From Clostridiales bacterium (GTDB lineage: Bacteria; Bacillota; Clostridia; Oscillospirales; Acutalibacteraceae), in the NCBI GenBank assembly GCA_012523185.1, contig JAAYIY010000016.1, forward strand, positions 1-56,656: a DNA stretch of 56,656 bases, read 5' to 3'. Positions 1-8,649 of this stretch are shown here, one piece after another. Under the pieces are notes generated by a model. That model was not told where the DNA came from, did not search any database, and saw nothing but the letters and a program-made list of their open reading frames with translations. The position numbers were made by a program, and so were the translations under genes. Numbering within the stretch: position 1 is the stretch's first letter; every line of letters starts with the position of its first letter.

Positions 1-11
1 GTCAGATTGTC

Positions 12-47
12 TAAAAAGCGCAGGCAATACTTTTTGTATTGCCGAGC
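12..47 (-). terminator. Probable intrinsic terminator after pgsA
   Basis: On the minus strand an 8-bp perfect stem (23-30 with 36-43, loop of five bases) is followed after four bases by TTTTT. It lies downstream of pgsA and of the dispersed repeat and would close the recA-recX-rimO-pgsA transcript. Seen by eye, not folded by a program. Confidence 0.55.
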
Positions 48-55
48 ATTTTTGG

Positions 56-127
56 GCGATATGACGGAAAAGATGCAAGCAAGCGTGCAACAAAGGCTTC
101 AGCCGCTCATTGCGCGGTGTTGCCTTA
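56..127. repeat. Dispersed palindromic repeat, partial long form (copy 1)
   Basis: The reverse complement of this stretch matches the left 72 bp of the 102-bp repeat at 32170-32271, with one difference inside the module (GCACGC against GCATGC) and C for T at the first base. It keeps the TAAGGCAACACC end and the 58-nt internal module but lacks the right-hand hairpin. The TAA of the repeat end serves as the stop codon of pgsA. Confidence 0.8.
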
Positions 128-697
128 GGATGAAAAGTCAATGGTCTTTCTGCTTTCGGCAAGGTATGTCAAGCCTGAAATGACTGTCAGCACGGCCGTT
201 ATCCAAAGCAGTATACCTGAAAACTCCTCAAACCCGATAAACTTTATAAATCTGAAAATATTAAACGTCTCCTGAAGCTCTCCAAGGACAAGTATGAGAA
301 TTGTAAAAGTCATCTGACACGCGGTTTTTACTTTGCCCCACATATTTGCGGGAATGACGACGCCTTGAGCAGACGCGACAAGCCGAACGGAGGTAATCAC
401 AAATTCGCGCGTCAGCACAATCATGACGACCCATATATTACAAAGTCCCATCTTCATAAAGGCAAGCATGGCGGCCGTTGTCAGCATTTTGTCGGCGACA
501 GGATCCAAAAGCTTTCCAAAAACTGTGATTTCGTTATTTTTCCTCGCAAGCCTGCCGTCCATAAAGTCAGTCAGCGACGCGATAACAAACACAACAGCCG
601 ACACAATAAACTTATGCGGGAAGTCCATCAATATAACAGCCAAAAAAACAGGCGTGATCAGCATCCTTGCGATTGTCAGCTTGTTTGGAATGTTCAT
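125..697 (-). CDS. pgsA: CDP-diacylglycerol--glycerol-3-phosphate 3-phosphatidyltransferase
   Basis: The 190-residue integral membrane enzyme makes phosphatidylglycerophosphate from CDP-diacylglycerol and glycerol-3-phosphate, the committed step to phosphatidylglycerol and cardiolipin. The full CDP-alcohol phosphotransferase signature is present: D44-x2-D47-G48-x2-A51-R52-x8-G61-x3-D65-x3-D69. Several hydrophobic helices surround it, and the length is normal for the family. The ATG is preceded by AGGAAGGATT. It is last in the recA-recX-rimO-pgsA run, 24 bp after rimO. Its stop codon TAA is supplied by the end of a dispersed repeat, so the last residues (about DFSS) may differ from close relatives. 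Confidence 0.96.
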   Translation of the reverse strand: MNIPNKLTIARMLITPVFLAVILMDFPHKFIVSAVVFVIASLTDFMDGRLARKNNEITVFGKLLDPVADKMLTTAAMLAFMKMGLCNIWVVMIVLTREFVITSVRLVASAQGVVIPANMWGKVKTACQMTFTILILVLGELQETFNIFRFIKFIGFEEFSGILLWITAVLTVISGLTYLAESRKTIDFSS

Positions 698-721
698 TCT
701 TTTAATCCTTCCTGTTTTGCT

Positions 722-2041
722 TTATTTGGCTCTGCCCAAAAGATCGTAATCACGGCAGCCTGTTATTACAACATCCGCAAAATCGCCGGGATTAAATGTC
801 TTTTGCGACGTGAAGGTGACAAAACCGTCAATCTCCGGCGCGTCCATATATGTCCTGCCTGTATAGCTGTCCGTATAAGCGTCATATTCTTCAACAAGCA
901 CCTTGAATGCCGTTCCTATCTTTTTGAGATTCTTTTCCTCGGCTATGCGGAGCTGATCCTCCATGATTATTTCCCGCCGCCGTATTTTTGTTTCTTCATC
1001 AACATCTCCCGGAAGCGAAAACGCGGCGGTGCCCTCCTGCGGCGAAAACACAAAGCAGCCCAAACGGTCAAACTCAAGCTCGTTGACAAACACCGCAAGC
1101 CGCTCAAATTCGTCCTCGCCCTCACCGGGGAAGCCCGTGATTAAAGTCGTCCTGATGACTATATCGGGTATGCGGCGGCGCAGCTTGCCGACAAGGCTTC
1201 TGATATCCGCCTGTGAGCCGCGTCTGTTCATCGCCTTTAATATCTTATCGTCGGCGTGCTGAAGGGGCAGGTCAATATATTTTAACACCTTGGGCTGAAA
1301 CTCCATGACATCAATCAGCTCGTCCGTCACCTCGTCGGGGTAGCAGTAAAGGAGCCTTATCCACTCGATTCCGCTCACGGAGCAAAGCTTGTTAAGCAGA
1401 GCCGGAAGCTTATGCTCGCCGTAAATGTCGCGGCCGTATGCCGTTGTGTCCTGAGCTATCAGAACAATCTCCTTTGTGCCTGCCGCGGCAAGCTGGCGCG
1501 CTTCCTCTACGATTGTTTCGATTTTTCTGCTGCGCAAGCCGCCGCGCATTCCGGGAATGGCGCAGTAGGAGCATTTGTTGGAGCAGCCGTCGGATATTCT
1601 AAGGTATGCCCAATATTCAGGCGTTGTGAGGAGCCTTTGACCCTCAAGGCACATGCACGAAACGTCGGGGCAGTCAAAAACAGTTTCGCCGCCCGCCACA
1701 GACTTCACAATATCGGCGATTCGGCTGTTGGCGCCGATTCCGACGACGGCGTCAACTTCGGGCATTTCTTTTAAAATGTCGGAGCCGTGCGCCTGTGAAA
1801 GGCAGCCGGTGACGATAATTTTGCCGACGACACCCTCTTTTTTTAGCTCCGCCATGTCAAGGATGCTGTCTATCGCCTCTTTTTTCGCGTCGTCTATGAA
1901 TGCGCAGGTGTTTATTATCACAACATCAGCGCCGTCTGTGCAGTCGACAATTTCAGCTCCGTCCCAACGCAGTGAAGCAAGAATCATTTCGGCGTCAACC
2001 TGATTTTTCGGGCAGCCGAGAGAAACAAGTCCGACTCTCAA
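722..2041 (-). CDS. rimO: Ribosomal protein S12 methylthiotransferase RimO
   Basis: This radical SAM enzyme adds a methylthio group to an aspartate of ribosomal protein S12 using two [4Fe-4S] clusters. The N-terminal UPF0004 domain has Cys10, Cys46 and Cys80. The radical SAM motif CSNKCSYC gives Cys153, Cys157 and Cys160. A TRAM-like domain forms the C-terminus. The N-terminus VGLVSLGCPKNQVD and the absence of an N-terminal extension favour RimO over the tRNA enzymes MiaB and MtaB. The 439 residues are typical. The start is TTG, supported by an upstream GGGAG. It lies 17 bp after recX on the same strand. Confidence 0.96.
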   Translation of the reverse strand: MRVGLVSLGCPKNQVDAEMILASLRWDGAEIVDCTDGADVVIINTCAFIDDAKKEAIDSILDMAELKKEGVVGKIIVTGCLSQAHGSDILKEMPEVDAVVGIGANSRIADIVKSVAGGETVFDCPDVSCMCLEGQRLLTTPEYWAYLRISDGCSNKCSYCAIPGMRGGLRSRKIETIVEEARQLAAAGTKEIVLIAQDTTAYGRDIYGEHKLPALLNKLCSVSGIEWIRLLYCYPDEVTDELIDVMEFQPKVLKYIDLPLQHADDKILKAMNRRGSQADIRSLVGKLRRRIPDIVIRTTLITGFPGEGEDEFERLAVFVNELEFDRLGCFVFSPQEGTAAFSLPGDVDEETKIRRREIIMEDQLRIAEEKNLKKIGTAFKVLVEEYDAYTDSYTGRTYMDAPEIDGFVTFTSQKTFNPGDFADVVITGCRDYDLLGRAK

Positions 2042-2058
2042 TAAATATCCACTCCCTG

Positions 2059-2697
2059 TCAGATTTCTTCCGTTTCCTGCGTGAAGCCGCGCAAAGCGCT
2101 CTTTATGTCGCCGGCGCGATATCCCATCCTCATCAGCGAATTAAATGTCCGCCGCGTGTCTTTTTCGTTTGAAAGCGAGCCGGAAAACTTTGTCCTTAAC
2201 AGTTCAATAATACACTCTGTGACGTCAATGTCAAGCTCCGCTGCGAACCCGTCGGCGTCCTCACGGCAAATCCCCTTAAAAATCAGCTCGCTTTTTATCC
2301 TGTCCGGCCCGTATCTTTTTCGTCTGAAAAGCTCGGCGGAAAGCTTGCGGGCAAAAGCTTCGTCGTCGATAAGACCGGCTTCCTCTGCCTTTGTGACGGC
2401 TTTTTCCGCCGCCTCTGCCGAAAATTTCAGCTTAAGCTTTGTTAAAAGCTCTTTTTTGCTGTGGTCGCGCAAGGAAAGAATGTCAAGCGCCTTGTTGCAG
2501 GCTCTGCGCTCCTCCAGTGAGGAAATCAGGCGGCAAAACTCATCGCCGTCAAGGATGCAGCCGTGCGGCACACCTGACGAAAACCAGTAAGCAAAATCAA
2601 CTGTGGCGGAATATTCGCCGTTTGCGTAAATATGTATCTTGTCGCCCTTGCCGCGTTTTATTTCGATTTTAAAGGAATCTTCGGCGTTATTCGTCAT
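2059..2697 (-). CDS. recX: Regulatory protein RecX
   Basis: RecX is a small helical protein that binds RecA filaments and limits recombinase activity. The body shows the repeated three-helix pattern with family-like segments: [41 protein letters not shown] and, near the end, [15 protein letters not shown]. About 60 residues before the first repeat form a less conserved N-terminal extension, common in clostridial RecX. An ATG at 2697 lies inside the recA stop region; a TTG six bases earlier is also possible. There is no strong ribosome binding site, so translation is probably coupled to recA. Confidence 0.92.
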   Translation of the reverse strand: MTNNAEDSFKIEIKRGKGDKIHIYANGEYSATVDFAYWFSSGVPHGCILDGDEFCRLISSLEERRACNKALDILSLRDHSKKELLTKLKLKFSAEAAEKAVTKAEEAGLIDDEAFARKLSAELFRRKRYGPDRIKSELIFKGICREDADGFAAELDIDVTECIIELLRTKFSGSLSNEKDTRRTFNSLMRMGYRAGDIKSALRGFTQETEEI

Positions 2698-3805
2698 CGT
2701 CAACAGTGATGTCTATCTGCGCCTTGGCGGAAGCTCTTGTCGGCGTGAGGGTTGTGGGACGGTCAAAGCCAGCGGAGCTGCCCTTTTTGCTTGAAGCCGC
2801 GACTTTGCCTGCCTGCGCAAGCTTGTCCATATTGTCCTTCACCTTTTCGGAAAGCTCCTTTAAAAGGTCGGGATTTTGACCGATATATTCCTTGACATTG
2901 TCGCGCCCTTGACCGAGCCTTGTGTCGCCGTATGAAAACCATGACCCGCTTTTGTTTACAATATCAAGCTTGACGGCAAGGTCAAGTATCTCTCCTGTCT
3001 TAGAAATGCCCTGACCGTACATTATGTCGAATTCGGCGTCTTTAAACGGTGGAGCAACCTTGTTTTTGACTATTTTTACTTTTGTCCTTGAGCCGATAAA
3101 CTCGTTGCCCGAACCCTTTAATTGCTCCACACGGCGGACGTCCATGCGGATTGAGGCGTAAAACTTCAGCGCCCTGCCGCCTGTCGTCGTCTCGGAGCTG
3201 CCGTAAATAACTCCGACTTTATCCCTAAGCTGGTTTATGAAAACTATTATTGTGTTTGATTTTGAAATCGCGCCCGCCAGCTTGCGCAGCGCCTGCGACA
3301 TGAGCCGCGCGTGCAGCCCCATGTGTGAATCGCCCATTTCACCGTCAATCTCAGCGCGCGGCACAAGCGCGGCGACAGAGTCAATGACAACCACGTCTAT
3401 CGCGCCGGAGCGGACAAGCGCCTCGGCAATTTCAAGGGCCTGCTCGCCGTTGTCAGGCTGTGAAACAAGCAGCGAATCAATATCGACGCCAAGATTGGAG
3501 GCATAAACAGGGTCAAGCGCGTGCTCGGCGTCAATAAACGCCGCTTCGCCGCCCGCTTTCTGAGCTTCGGCGACGACGTGCAAAGCCAGCGTTGTCTTTC
3601 CTGACGACTCGGGGCCGTAAATCTCAATAATCCTGCCTCTCGGCAAGCCGCCGATGCCCGTCGCGGCGTCAAGCGCAATCGAGCCTGTGGAAATCGATTC
3701 GATGTGCATCCCGCCGTTTTGACCAAGCCGCATTATTGTGCCTTTTCCGTAAGCCTTTTCAATCTGGTGCAGCGCTGTTTCGAGCGCTTTTTCTTTGTCC
3801 GACAT
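2687..3805 (-). CDS. recA: Recombinase RecA
   Basis: RecA is the ATP-dependent strand-exchange and SOS co-protease protein. From the ATG at 3805 it has 372 residues, beginning [12 protein letters not shown], with Walker A GPESSGKT at about 64-71, the Walker B-like [10 protein letters not shown], and loop L2 with the NQLRDKVGV segment. It ends in an acidic tail, ITVDDDE. The reading frame stays open further upstream, but those residues come from the promoter region. The ATG has GAAAGGG eight bases upstream. The 3' end overlaps recX by 11 bp. A promoter and a LexA-like box lie directly upstream. Confidence 0.98.
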   Translation of the reverse strand: MSDKEKALETALHQIEKAYGKGTIMRLGQNGGMHIESISTGSIALDAATGIGGLPRGRIIEIYGPESSGKTTLALHVVAEAQKAGGEAAFIDAEHALDPVYASNLGVDIDSLLVSQPDNGEQALEIAEALVRSGAIDVVVIDSVAALVPRAEIDGEMGDSHMGLHARLMSQALRKLAGAISKSNTIIVFINQLRDKVGVIYGSSETTTGGRALKFYASIRMDVRRVEQLKGSGNEFIGSRTKVKIVKNKVAPPFKDAEFDIMYGQGISKTGEILDLAVKLDIVNKSGSWFSYGDTRLGQGRDNVKEYIGQNPDLLKELSEKVKDNMDKLAQAGKVAASSKKGSSAGFDRPTTLTPTRASAKAQIDITVDDDE

Positions 3806-3842
3806 GGTATCAAGCCCTTTCAAGATATGATAAAATATTAAT

Positions 3843-3856
3843 AGTACAAATGTTCG
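3843..3856 (-). promoter_or_regulatory. Candidate LexA (SOS) box of recA
   Basis: Read on the minus strand the site is CGAACATTTGTACT, close to the Gram-positive LexA consensus CGAACRNRYGTTYG, with the right half-site degraded. It sits just downstream of the -10 element, where LexA would block RNA polymerase. No lexA gene is in this window. Confidence 0.6.
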
Positions 3857-3865
3857 GGTAAATGT

Positions 3866-3894
3866 ATTATACAATATATAAAATGAAAAATCAA
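3866..3894 (-). promoter_or_regulatory. recA promoter (sigma-A type)
   Basis: On the minus strand: TTGATT (3894-3889), 17-bp spacer, TATAAT (3871-3866). It is placed about 60 bp before the recA ATG and next to the candidate LexA box. Confidence 0.75.
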
Positions 3895-3907
3895 CTAAAA
3901 CTTTCAT

Positions 3908-4549
3908 TATTTAGACAAACGGCGTATGAATTTTTTCAATCAAAGCGCAAAAAATAAGCGTGGGTCGTCTTGAACGCGCAAAAAACAAGAATCAGTTATG
4001 TTCTATTGTCTGTTTTTGTTGCGTTTTTGCAGTTGAAAGCGGCTTTTAAAATTGACAAGACAAAAAAAGCAAAGCAACAAGATTATGCCTCAAGGAAGCC
4101 GTGTTTAAAAGCGGCGTGAGGTTGAGAAGCAACAGGCAAATCAGCGCGGCGGCCCCCCGTAATAATCCTTGCTTTAACGGCGTTCCGAGAAACAAAGCGG
4201 CAAACCGCATTTTTGAAATGATTAAGAATGGCGGGAACGGACAGAAACTTTGCGCAAAACGCCGGGCATATTTGGAATGCCGGCATATTCGGAAACGCCG
4301 CGGGACAAAGACCGTCGGACGCGAAATCGGCAATCACGGTAATATCCAAAAAAACCTTTTCGTGCGCCATTGGGCGGAAAAAACACAAAGCGGACACGCC
4401 GATTGTTTTGAAATGATTGATACAAAGCTTTGTGAAAAAGGTTTGAGACATCTAAGTGTGGTTGAGACATCTAAGTGTGAGCGAGATGTTCAGCGTGAAG
4501 GGCGCTGAACCCGGGATGAAAAAATCTGCTGTCGAGCGGTCTGATACTT
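3908..4549. other. Gene-poor interval between recA and hflX
   Basis: About 640 bp with no recognisable gene. Overlapping open frames exist on both strands (for example 4083-4451 minus and 4101-4508 plus), but none gives a family-like protein or has a good ribosome binding site. The composition is mixed and the frames rich in basic residues look like chance. An 18-nt unit occurs twice in tandem at 4443-4479 (see the repeat entry). The interval may be a decayed gene. Confidence 0.5.
4443..4479. repeat. Two-copy tandem direct repeat (19-bp period)
   Basis: TTGAGACATCTAAGTGTG occurs at 4443-4460 and again at 4462-4479, identical, one base apart. It lies about 70 bp beyond the hflX stop codon. 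The function is unknown; it could be a duplicated protein-binding site or a slippage product. Confidence 0.8.
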
Positions 4550-5797
4550 TCAAAGGAAGAAGTGCTTAAAGCTGTCAAGCAAGCTGATTTCCGCAGTTAC
4601 CCTGACGTAGATGCCGTCCTCCCTGAACTCCTCTGTGTGAATAACGCCGTCCCTTCTGAGCCGCGCCACAGAACCGAGCATGGAATATGGGAACAGCAGC
4701 TCCGCCTGCCTTCGGGTGGGCGGAAGCTCTTTGTCTATTTGCAAAAGGAGCTTGTCAAGCCCCTTGCCTGTCAGCGCGGAAATCATGACGCTTTTGCCTA
4801 TGACGGGCAAGTCGGCGATTCCGGCGACAAGGTCGCATTTGTTTAAAACAGATATAACTGGCTTTTGAGCGCATCCGAGCCTGTCCAAAAGCTCGTCGGT
4901 GACGCGAAGATGCTCGACACACTCGTCGCTTGACGCGTCGCAAACATTCAGAATGACATCGGCGGCGGCGGCGACCTCAAGAGTTGACAAAAAAGCTTCG
5001 ACAAGGTGGTGGGGCAGGCGGCGAATAAGCCCGACGGTGTCAACAAGCATTACGTTTCGCCCGCTTGGCAGCGCCAAGGATCTTGAAGTCGGGTCAAGCG
5101 TCACAAAAAGCTTGTCCATCGTCAGCACTCCGGCGCTTGTGAGTGCGTTCATCAGGGTGCTTTTGCCCGCGTTTGTGTATCCGACTATGGCGACTGTAAA
5201 GACACCGTTCTTGCGCCGCCGCTCGCGCAGCAGCTCGCGCCGTTTTTTTAGATTTGAAAGCTCGCCTTCAAGGCTTTTGATCCGCCGTCTGATATGCCGC
5301 CTGTCGGACTCAAGCTTTGTTTCTCCGGGTCCTCTTGTGCCGATGCCTCCGCCGAGCCGCGACAGCGACGTTCCCTTGCCGCCGAGGCGCGGGAGCATAT
5401 ATTTAAGCTGCGCTATCTCGACTTGAAGCTTTCCTTCGCCGCTCATCGCGTGGGCGGCGAAAATGTCAAGAATTAAAATTGTCCTGTCGATTACGCGCAC
5501 GTCTGTCCGTGTTTCGATATTCCTCTGCAAAGACGGCGACAGCTCGCAGTCAAAAATAAGCAATTCAATGTCGTCGGCCTCGCAAATTGATTTCAGCTCC
5601 GCAAGCCGACCTTGGCCAATGTATGTGGCCGTGTCAGGCCTCGCGCGCTTTTGTGAAAATCGCGCGACGACTTTTGCGCCCGCCGTTTCGGCAAGCTCCT
5701 CAAGCTCGTCAAACGAGCTTTCGATGTCAAATTCGCCTGTGTCGACGCCGACGAGCACCGCGCGCTCCGGAGACAAATCATTAATAATATAATCCAT
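4550..5797 (-). CDS. hflX: GTPase HflX
   Basis: HflX is a ribosome-associated GTPase that splits stalled or hibernating 70S ribosomes. From ATG 5797 it has 415 residues. The N-terminal HflX domain includes TATYIGQGRLAEL at about 57-69, then a glycine-rich and arginine-rich helical region (SRLGGGIGTRGPGETKLE, 146-163). The GTPase core follows: G1 GYTNAGKST (206-214), G3 DTVG, G4 NKCD. AAGGAAAGG precedes the start. The frame is open upstream, but that part runs into galE. It lies 10 bp after galE, so the two are probably co-transcribed. Confidence 0.95.
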   Translation of the reverse strand: MDYIINDLSPERAVLVGVDTGEFDIESSFDELEELAETAGAKVVARFSQKRARPDTATYIGQGRLAELKSICEADDIELLIFDCELSPSLQRNIETRTDVRVIDRTILILDIFAAHAMSGEGKLQVEIAQLKYMLPRLGGKGTSLSRLGGGIGTRGPGETKLESDRRHIRRRIKSLEGELSNLKKRRELLRERRRKNGVFTVAIVGYTNAGKSTLMNALTSAGVLTMDKLFVTLDPTSRSLALPSGRNVMLVDTVGLIRRLPHHLVEAFLSTLEVAAAADVILNVCDASSDECVEHLRVTDELLDRLGCAQKPVISVLNKCDLVAGIADLPVIGKSVMISALTGKGLDKLLLQIDKELPPTRRQAELLFPYSMLGSVARLRRDGVIHTEEFREDGIYVRVTAEISLLDSFKHFFL

Positions 5798-5807
5798 TAA
5801 CCTTTCC

Positions 5808-6818
5808 TTAAAATCCCTCGGGGTTATTTTTTTGCCATCTCCATGTGTCCTCACACATCTCAAGTATGTCTCTTTTTGCCCGCCATCCCAGCTCAAGCAT
5901 CGCCTTGTCGGCGTCGGCGTAGCAAACCACGACATCGCCGTCGCGCCGCGGAGCAATTTTGTAATCAATTTTTTTGCCGGACGCTTTTTCAAACGCCCTT
6001 ATCAGCTCAAGCACGCTGACGCCTTTGCCTGTGCCAAGGTTATAAATTCGGACGCCGTTTTCGGCGAGCGTCTTTTTGAGCGCCTTGACATGACCGTCCG
6101 CAAGGTCGGAAACATGAATATAGTCCCTGACGCCTGTGCCGTCGCGCGTGTCGTAGTCGTCTCCGAACACGTTAAGTCGGCAAAGCCTGCCGACAGCCAC
6201 TTGGGATATATAAGGCATGAGATTGTTTGGTATGTCGCGCGGATTTTCGCCGATAAGCCCGCTTTTATGTGCGCCTATGGGATTGAAATACCTTAGGATT
6301 GTTATCCCCCATTCGCTGTCGGAGACATGAATGTCCTGAAGAATCCGCTCGATGTAAAGCTTTGTCGAGCCGTAGGGATTTGTCGTTTCGCCCGTCGGCA
6401 TATCTTCCTTTAGAGGGGATGCGTTGCCGTCGCCGTAAACAGTCGCCGAGGAGCTGAAAACAAGCTTTTTACAGCCGGCGTTTTTCATTGCCTCAAGCAG
6501 GACTATCGTGCCGCCGATATTGTTGTCATAGTATTCAAGCGGTTTTTGAACGCTTTCCCCGACAGCTTTAAGACCAGCAAAGTGGATTACGGAGCTTATC
6601 TTGTTTTCCGCAAAAATCTTGCCGAGGTGTTCGGCGTCCCTTATGTCGCAGTCATAGTATTTTAAATTTTTACCCGTTATTTCGCCGACACGCCTTATCG
6701 CTTCCGGCGAGCTGTTGCTGAAGTTGTCGGCGATAACGACATCATATCCGGCGCCGATAAGCTCGACGCAGGTGTGAGAGCCGATATATCCGGCGCCTCC
6801 TGTAACTAAAACAGACAT
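5808..6818 (-). CDS. galE: UDP-glucose 4-epimerase
   Basis: GalE interconverts UDP-glucose and UDP-galactose (Leloir pathway, envelope sugars). It is a short-chain dehydrogenase fold: NAD-binding GGAGYIGSHT at 7-16 and catalytic Ser124 with Y149-x3-K153 in YGSTK. The conserved segments GETTNPYGSTK and YFNPIGAH are present. The length of 336 residues is standard. AAGGAGAT precedes the ATG. It is followed closely by hflX and preceded by the N-acetyltransferase with a 72-bp gap. Confidence 0.97.
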   Translation of the reverse strand: MSVLVTGGAGYIGSHTCVELIGAGYDVVIADNFSNSSPEAIRRVGEITGKNLKYYDCDIRDAEHLGKIFAENKISSVIHFAGLKAVGESVQKPLEYYDNNIGGTIVLLEAMKNAGCKKLVFSSSATVYGDGNASPLKEDMPTGETTNPYGSTKLYIERILQDIHVSDSEWGITILRYFNPIGAHKSGLIGENPRDIPNNLMPYISQVAVGRLCRLNVFGDDYDTRDGTGVRDYIHVSDLADGHVKALKKTLAENGVRIYNLGTGKGVSVLELIRAFEKASGKKIDYKIAPRRDGDVVVCYADADKAMLELGWRAKRDILEMCEDTWRWQKNNPEGF

Positions 6819-6890
6819 ATTTTATCTCCTTGGTTGAATTGAGCTTTTAAAAAGCGCCCTCGCGTTGATTGATTGTCTGAAACAGCGCGC

Positions 6891-7652
6891 TCAAAGCGCA
6901 ATCCCGAAAACATCCTTCATAACTGTCGGAATGTCTTTTGGGTCAATCTCCGTAACCTTGACAGGCTCGCTGCCGCAAAAAACCTTGAAAATGTTTCCGT
7001 CAAGAGTTTTTCTGCCGTTTTCTGTCTTGATGCTGAACATCCATTCCTTGTTGAAAGGCGACGATTCGTGGCGCTCGCAAAAAAAGCTGACAGCCTCAAA
7101 ATCGACTTCAAGCTGCGGCTCCTCCGTAAAGGAATATACATCCCGCCATGAATCCTTGTGCAGCTCCTCCAAAACCCAGCCGAGAAAACTGTCTTTTCTG
7201 AAACGGTATGTCTCGCCGAACTGCCTTTGAACGATGCCTTCCTCAAGAATCAGCGGCGTCCTCGGGGCGACGTTGCCTATGCCGACGTCGCATATAAAGT
7301 CACAGCCGTCGGCCGCCACGTGCAAAACTCTGTGGCGGCGCATTGGTATTGTCTTTTCGCCGCGCAGAAATCGGGCGAAATACTCTGCCTTAACATCAAA
7401 TCCGACACGGCGCAAAAGCTCGCCGAACAAGCCGTTTAACTCAAAGCAATAGCCGCCGCGCCGATTTCTTGCAATCTTTTCATAAAGCCGTTCCGTGTCC
7501 AAAGACAGCGGCACGCCACGCACGATGTCGGCGTTTTCATACGGCACGTTAGTAACATGAGCATATTGAAGCTTGAAAAGCAGCTCCGCTCCAAGAGGCT
7601 CGGCAGCGTCGTGTACAAGACCGATTCTTTCAAAATATGAGGCTATATCCAT
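6891..7652 (-). CDS. Arylamine N-acetyltransferase family protein
   Basis: A member of the NAT family, which moves acetyl (or other acyl) groups from CoA to arylamines, or closes amide bonds in secondary metabolism. From ATG 7652 it has 253 residues with the catalytic Cys69 in RGGYCFELN, His107 in RRHRVLHV, and Asp122 in CDVGIGN, so the Cys-His-Asp triad is complete. VPYEN (36-40) is also a NAT hallmark. Its ATG follows the stop codon of the upstream propeller-like gene by one base, so translation is very likely coupled. The true acceptor cannot be told from sequence. Confidence 0.9.
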   Translation of the reverse strand: MDIASYFERIGLVHDAAEPLGAELLFKLQYAHVTNVPYENADIVRGVPLSLDTERLYEKIARNRRGGYCFELNGLFGELLRRVGFDVKAEYFARFLRGEKTIPMRRHRVLHVAADGCDFICDVGIGNVAPRTPLILEEGIVQRQFGETYRFRKDSFLGWVLEELHKDSWRDVYSFTEEPQLEVDFEAVSFFCERHESSPFNKEWMFSIKTENGRKTLDGNIFKVFCGSEPVKVTEIDPKDIPTVMKDVFGIAL

Positions 7653-7653
7653 G

Positions 7654-8619
7654 TCAATCAGAAATGTCCGCCGAATAGCTCCTGATGTAAACACCCAGCA
7701 GCTTGTTGTAATCAAGGACGTGGAAAACAGCGCCGTCCGAAGTTAAAAACGCGGTCATATCTTCGGCTTCCGAATCTGATTTTCCGACGTCGCGCGTGAA
7801 CGCAAGCTTCACACAGCCTGTGCCGACATCGACAGAATAGACATTTTTGATTTTGCCGCTGTCCTTGTTGTCTGCCGAAAGATAAAGCTTGCCGCCGTAA
7901 AACTCTCCGCCTTGAATCCTGTCAAGCACGCCTGTGCCGCAAAGATCAATTTCCTTGACATGAGCCATGACGGCGGATATTTGAAACTGCTGTAAAACGC
8001 TTGTGTCGGACCATGCCGAGGCATAGAGCATCCCTGTTTCGGGATTCACGGCAAGCCACGGTATCCCATCGGGGAATCTTGAGGGGTTGACGTCGTAATG
8101 GGCTATATATTTAAGCGTGGCGGCGTCAAAGACGGCTATGCATGGGTGCTTATATGCCTTGCTGTCCTCAACGGCGGCATATATCTTGCCGTTGTAGAAG
8201 CTTATGCCGCCTATGTGGTCGTTGCCTCTTTTTTGCAGATCCTTCGGCAGGGGCTTTGTGTTTTTGCTGACAAGCTTCATTGTTTTCATGTCATATTTAG
8301 CTATTGCCGTCATTTTTAAAGCTGTCAGCGAGCCGCTTGTGTAATAATATGTGCCGTCATTTGTGATGCCCTGACCCATATAATACGCGTCAAGCAGGAC
8401 GGATGCCTCCTCATGTATCAGGTGTGAGGAGTCTGTGCTGCCGGCGGCGGGATCGACGGCGACAGTGAGAAGAAGTATGAACGCCGCGAAAAAAGAAGGA
8501 GTTTTCTTAAGGAAATCGCCGATCTTTGAAATATACGGTTTGACCTTGCCCCATATGTCTCCAAAATCAATCTTGCCGAACAAATCTTTTATTTTGCCTA
8601 AAACCTCGTTAAAGTCCAT
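7654..8619 (-). CDS. Membrane-anchored propeller-like protein of unknown function
   Basis: This 321-residue protein was not recognised as a named family. The N-terminus (1-38) is amphipathic, with repeated IKDLFGKIDFGDIW-type turns. A hydrophobic segment at about 42-58 (SFFAAFILLLTVAVDPAAG) may be a membrane anchor. The rest is rich in short beta strands with repeating GGISFYNGKIYAAVED and GGEFYGGKLYLSADN blades, which resemble YncE-like or quinoprotein-like beta-propellers. It lies 30 bp after rhaA and is coupled to the NAT gene. The function is unknown; a surface-bound binding or lyase-like propeller is an inference. Confidence 0.75.
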   Translation of the reverse strand: MDFNEVLGKIKDLFGKIDFGDIWGKVKPYISKIGDFLKKTPSFFAAFILLLTVAVDPAAGSTDSSHLIHEEASVLLDAYYMGQGITNDGTYYYTSGSLTALKMTAIAKYDMKTMKLVSKNTKPLPKDLQKRGNDHIGGISFYNGKIYAAVEDSKAYKHPCIAVFDAATLKYIAHYDVNPSRFPDGIPWLAVNPETGMLYASAWSDTSVLQQFQISAVMAHVKEIDLCGTGVLDRIQGGEFYGGKLYLSADNKDSGKIKNVYSVDVGTGCVKLAFTRDVGKSDSEAEDMTAFLTSDGAVFHVLDYNKLLGVYIRSYSADISD

Positions 8620-8649
8620 TTTAATTGTTTCCCTTCTCTTAATTATTAT

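Noticed and set aside
365-1144. Long plus-strand open frame of 259 codons opposite pgsA and rimO
   Set aside because: It is antisense to two well-supported genes, has no ribosome binding site and gives a basic, low-information protein; GC-rich genes often leave such open antisense frames.
3806-3907. N-terminal extension of RecA by 34 residues
   Set aside because: The extension is encoded by the promoter and SOS box region; the ATG at 3805 has a proper ribosome binding site and matches the RecA N-terminus.
4083-4508. Open frames on both strands in the recA-hflX gap as real genes
   Set aside because: No recognisable motif, no Shine-Dalgarno site and mutually overlapping; treated as a gene-poor interval.
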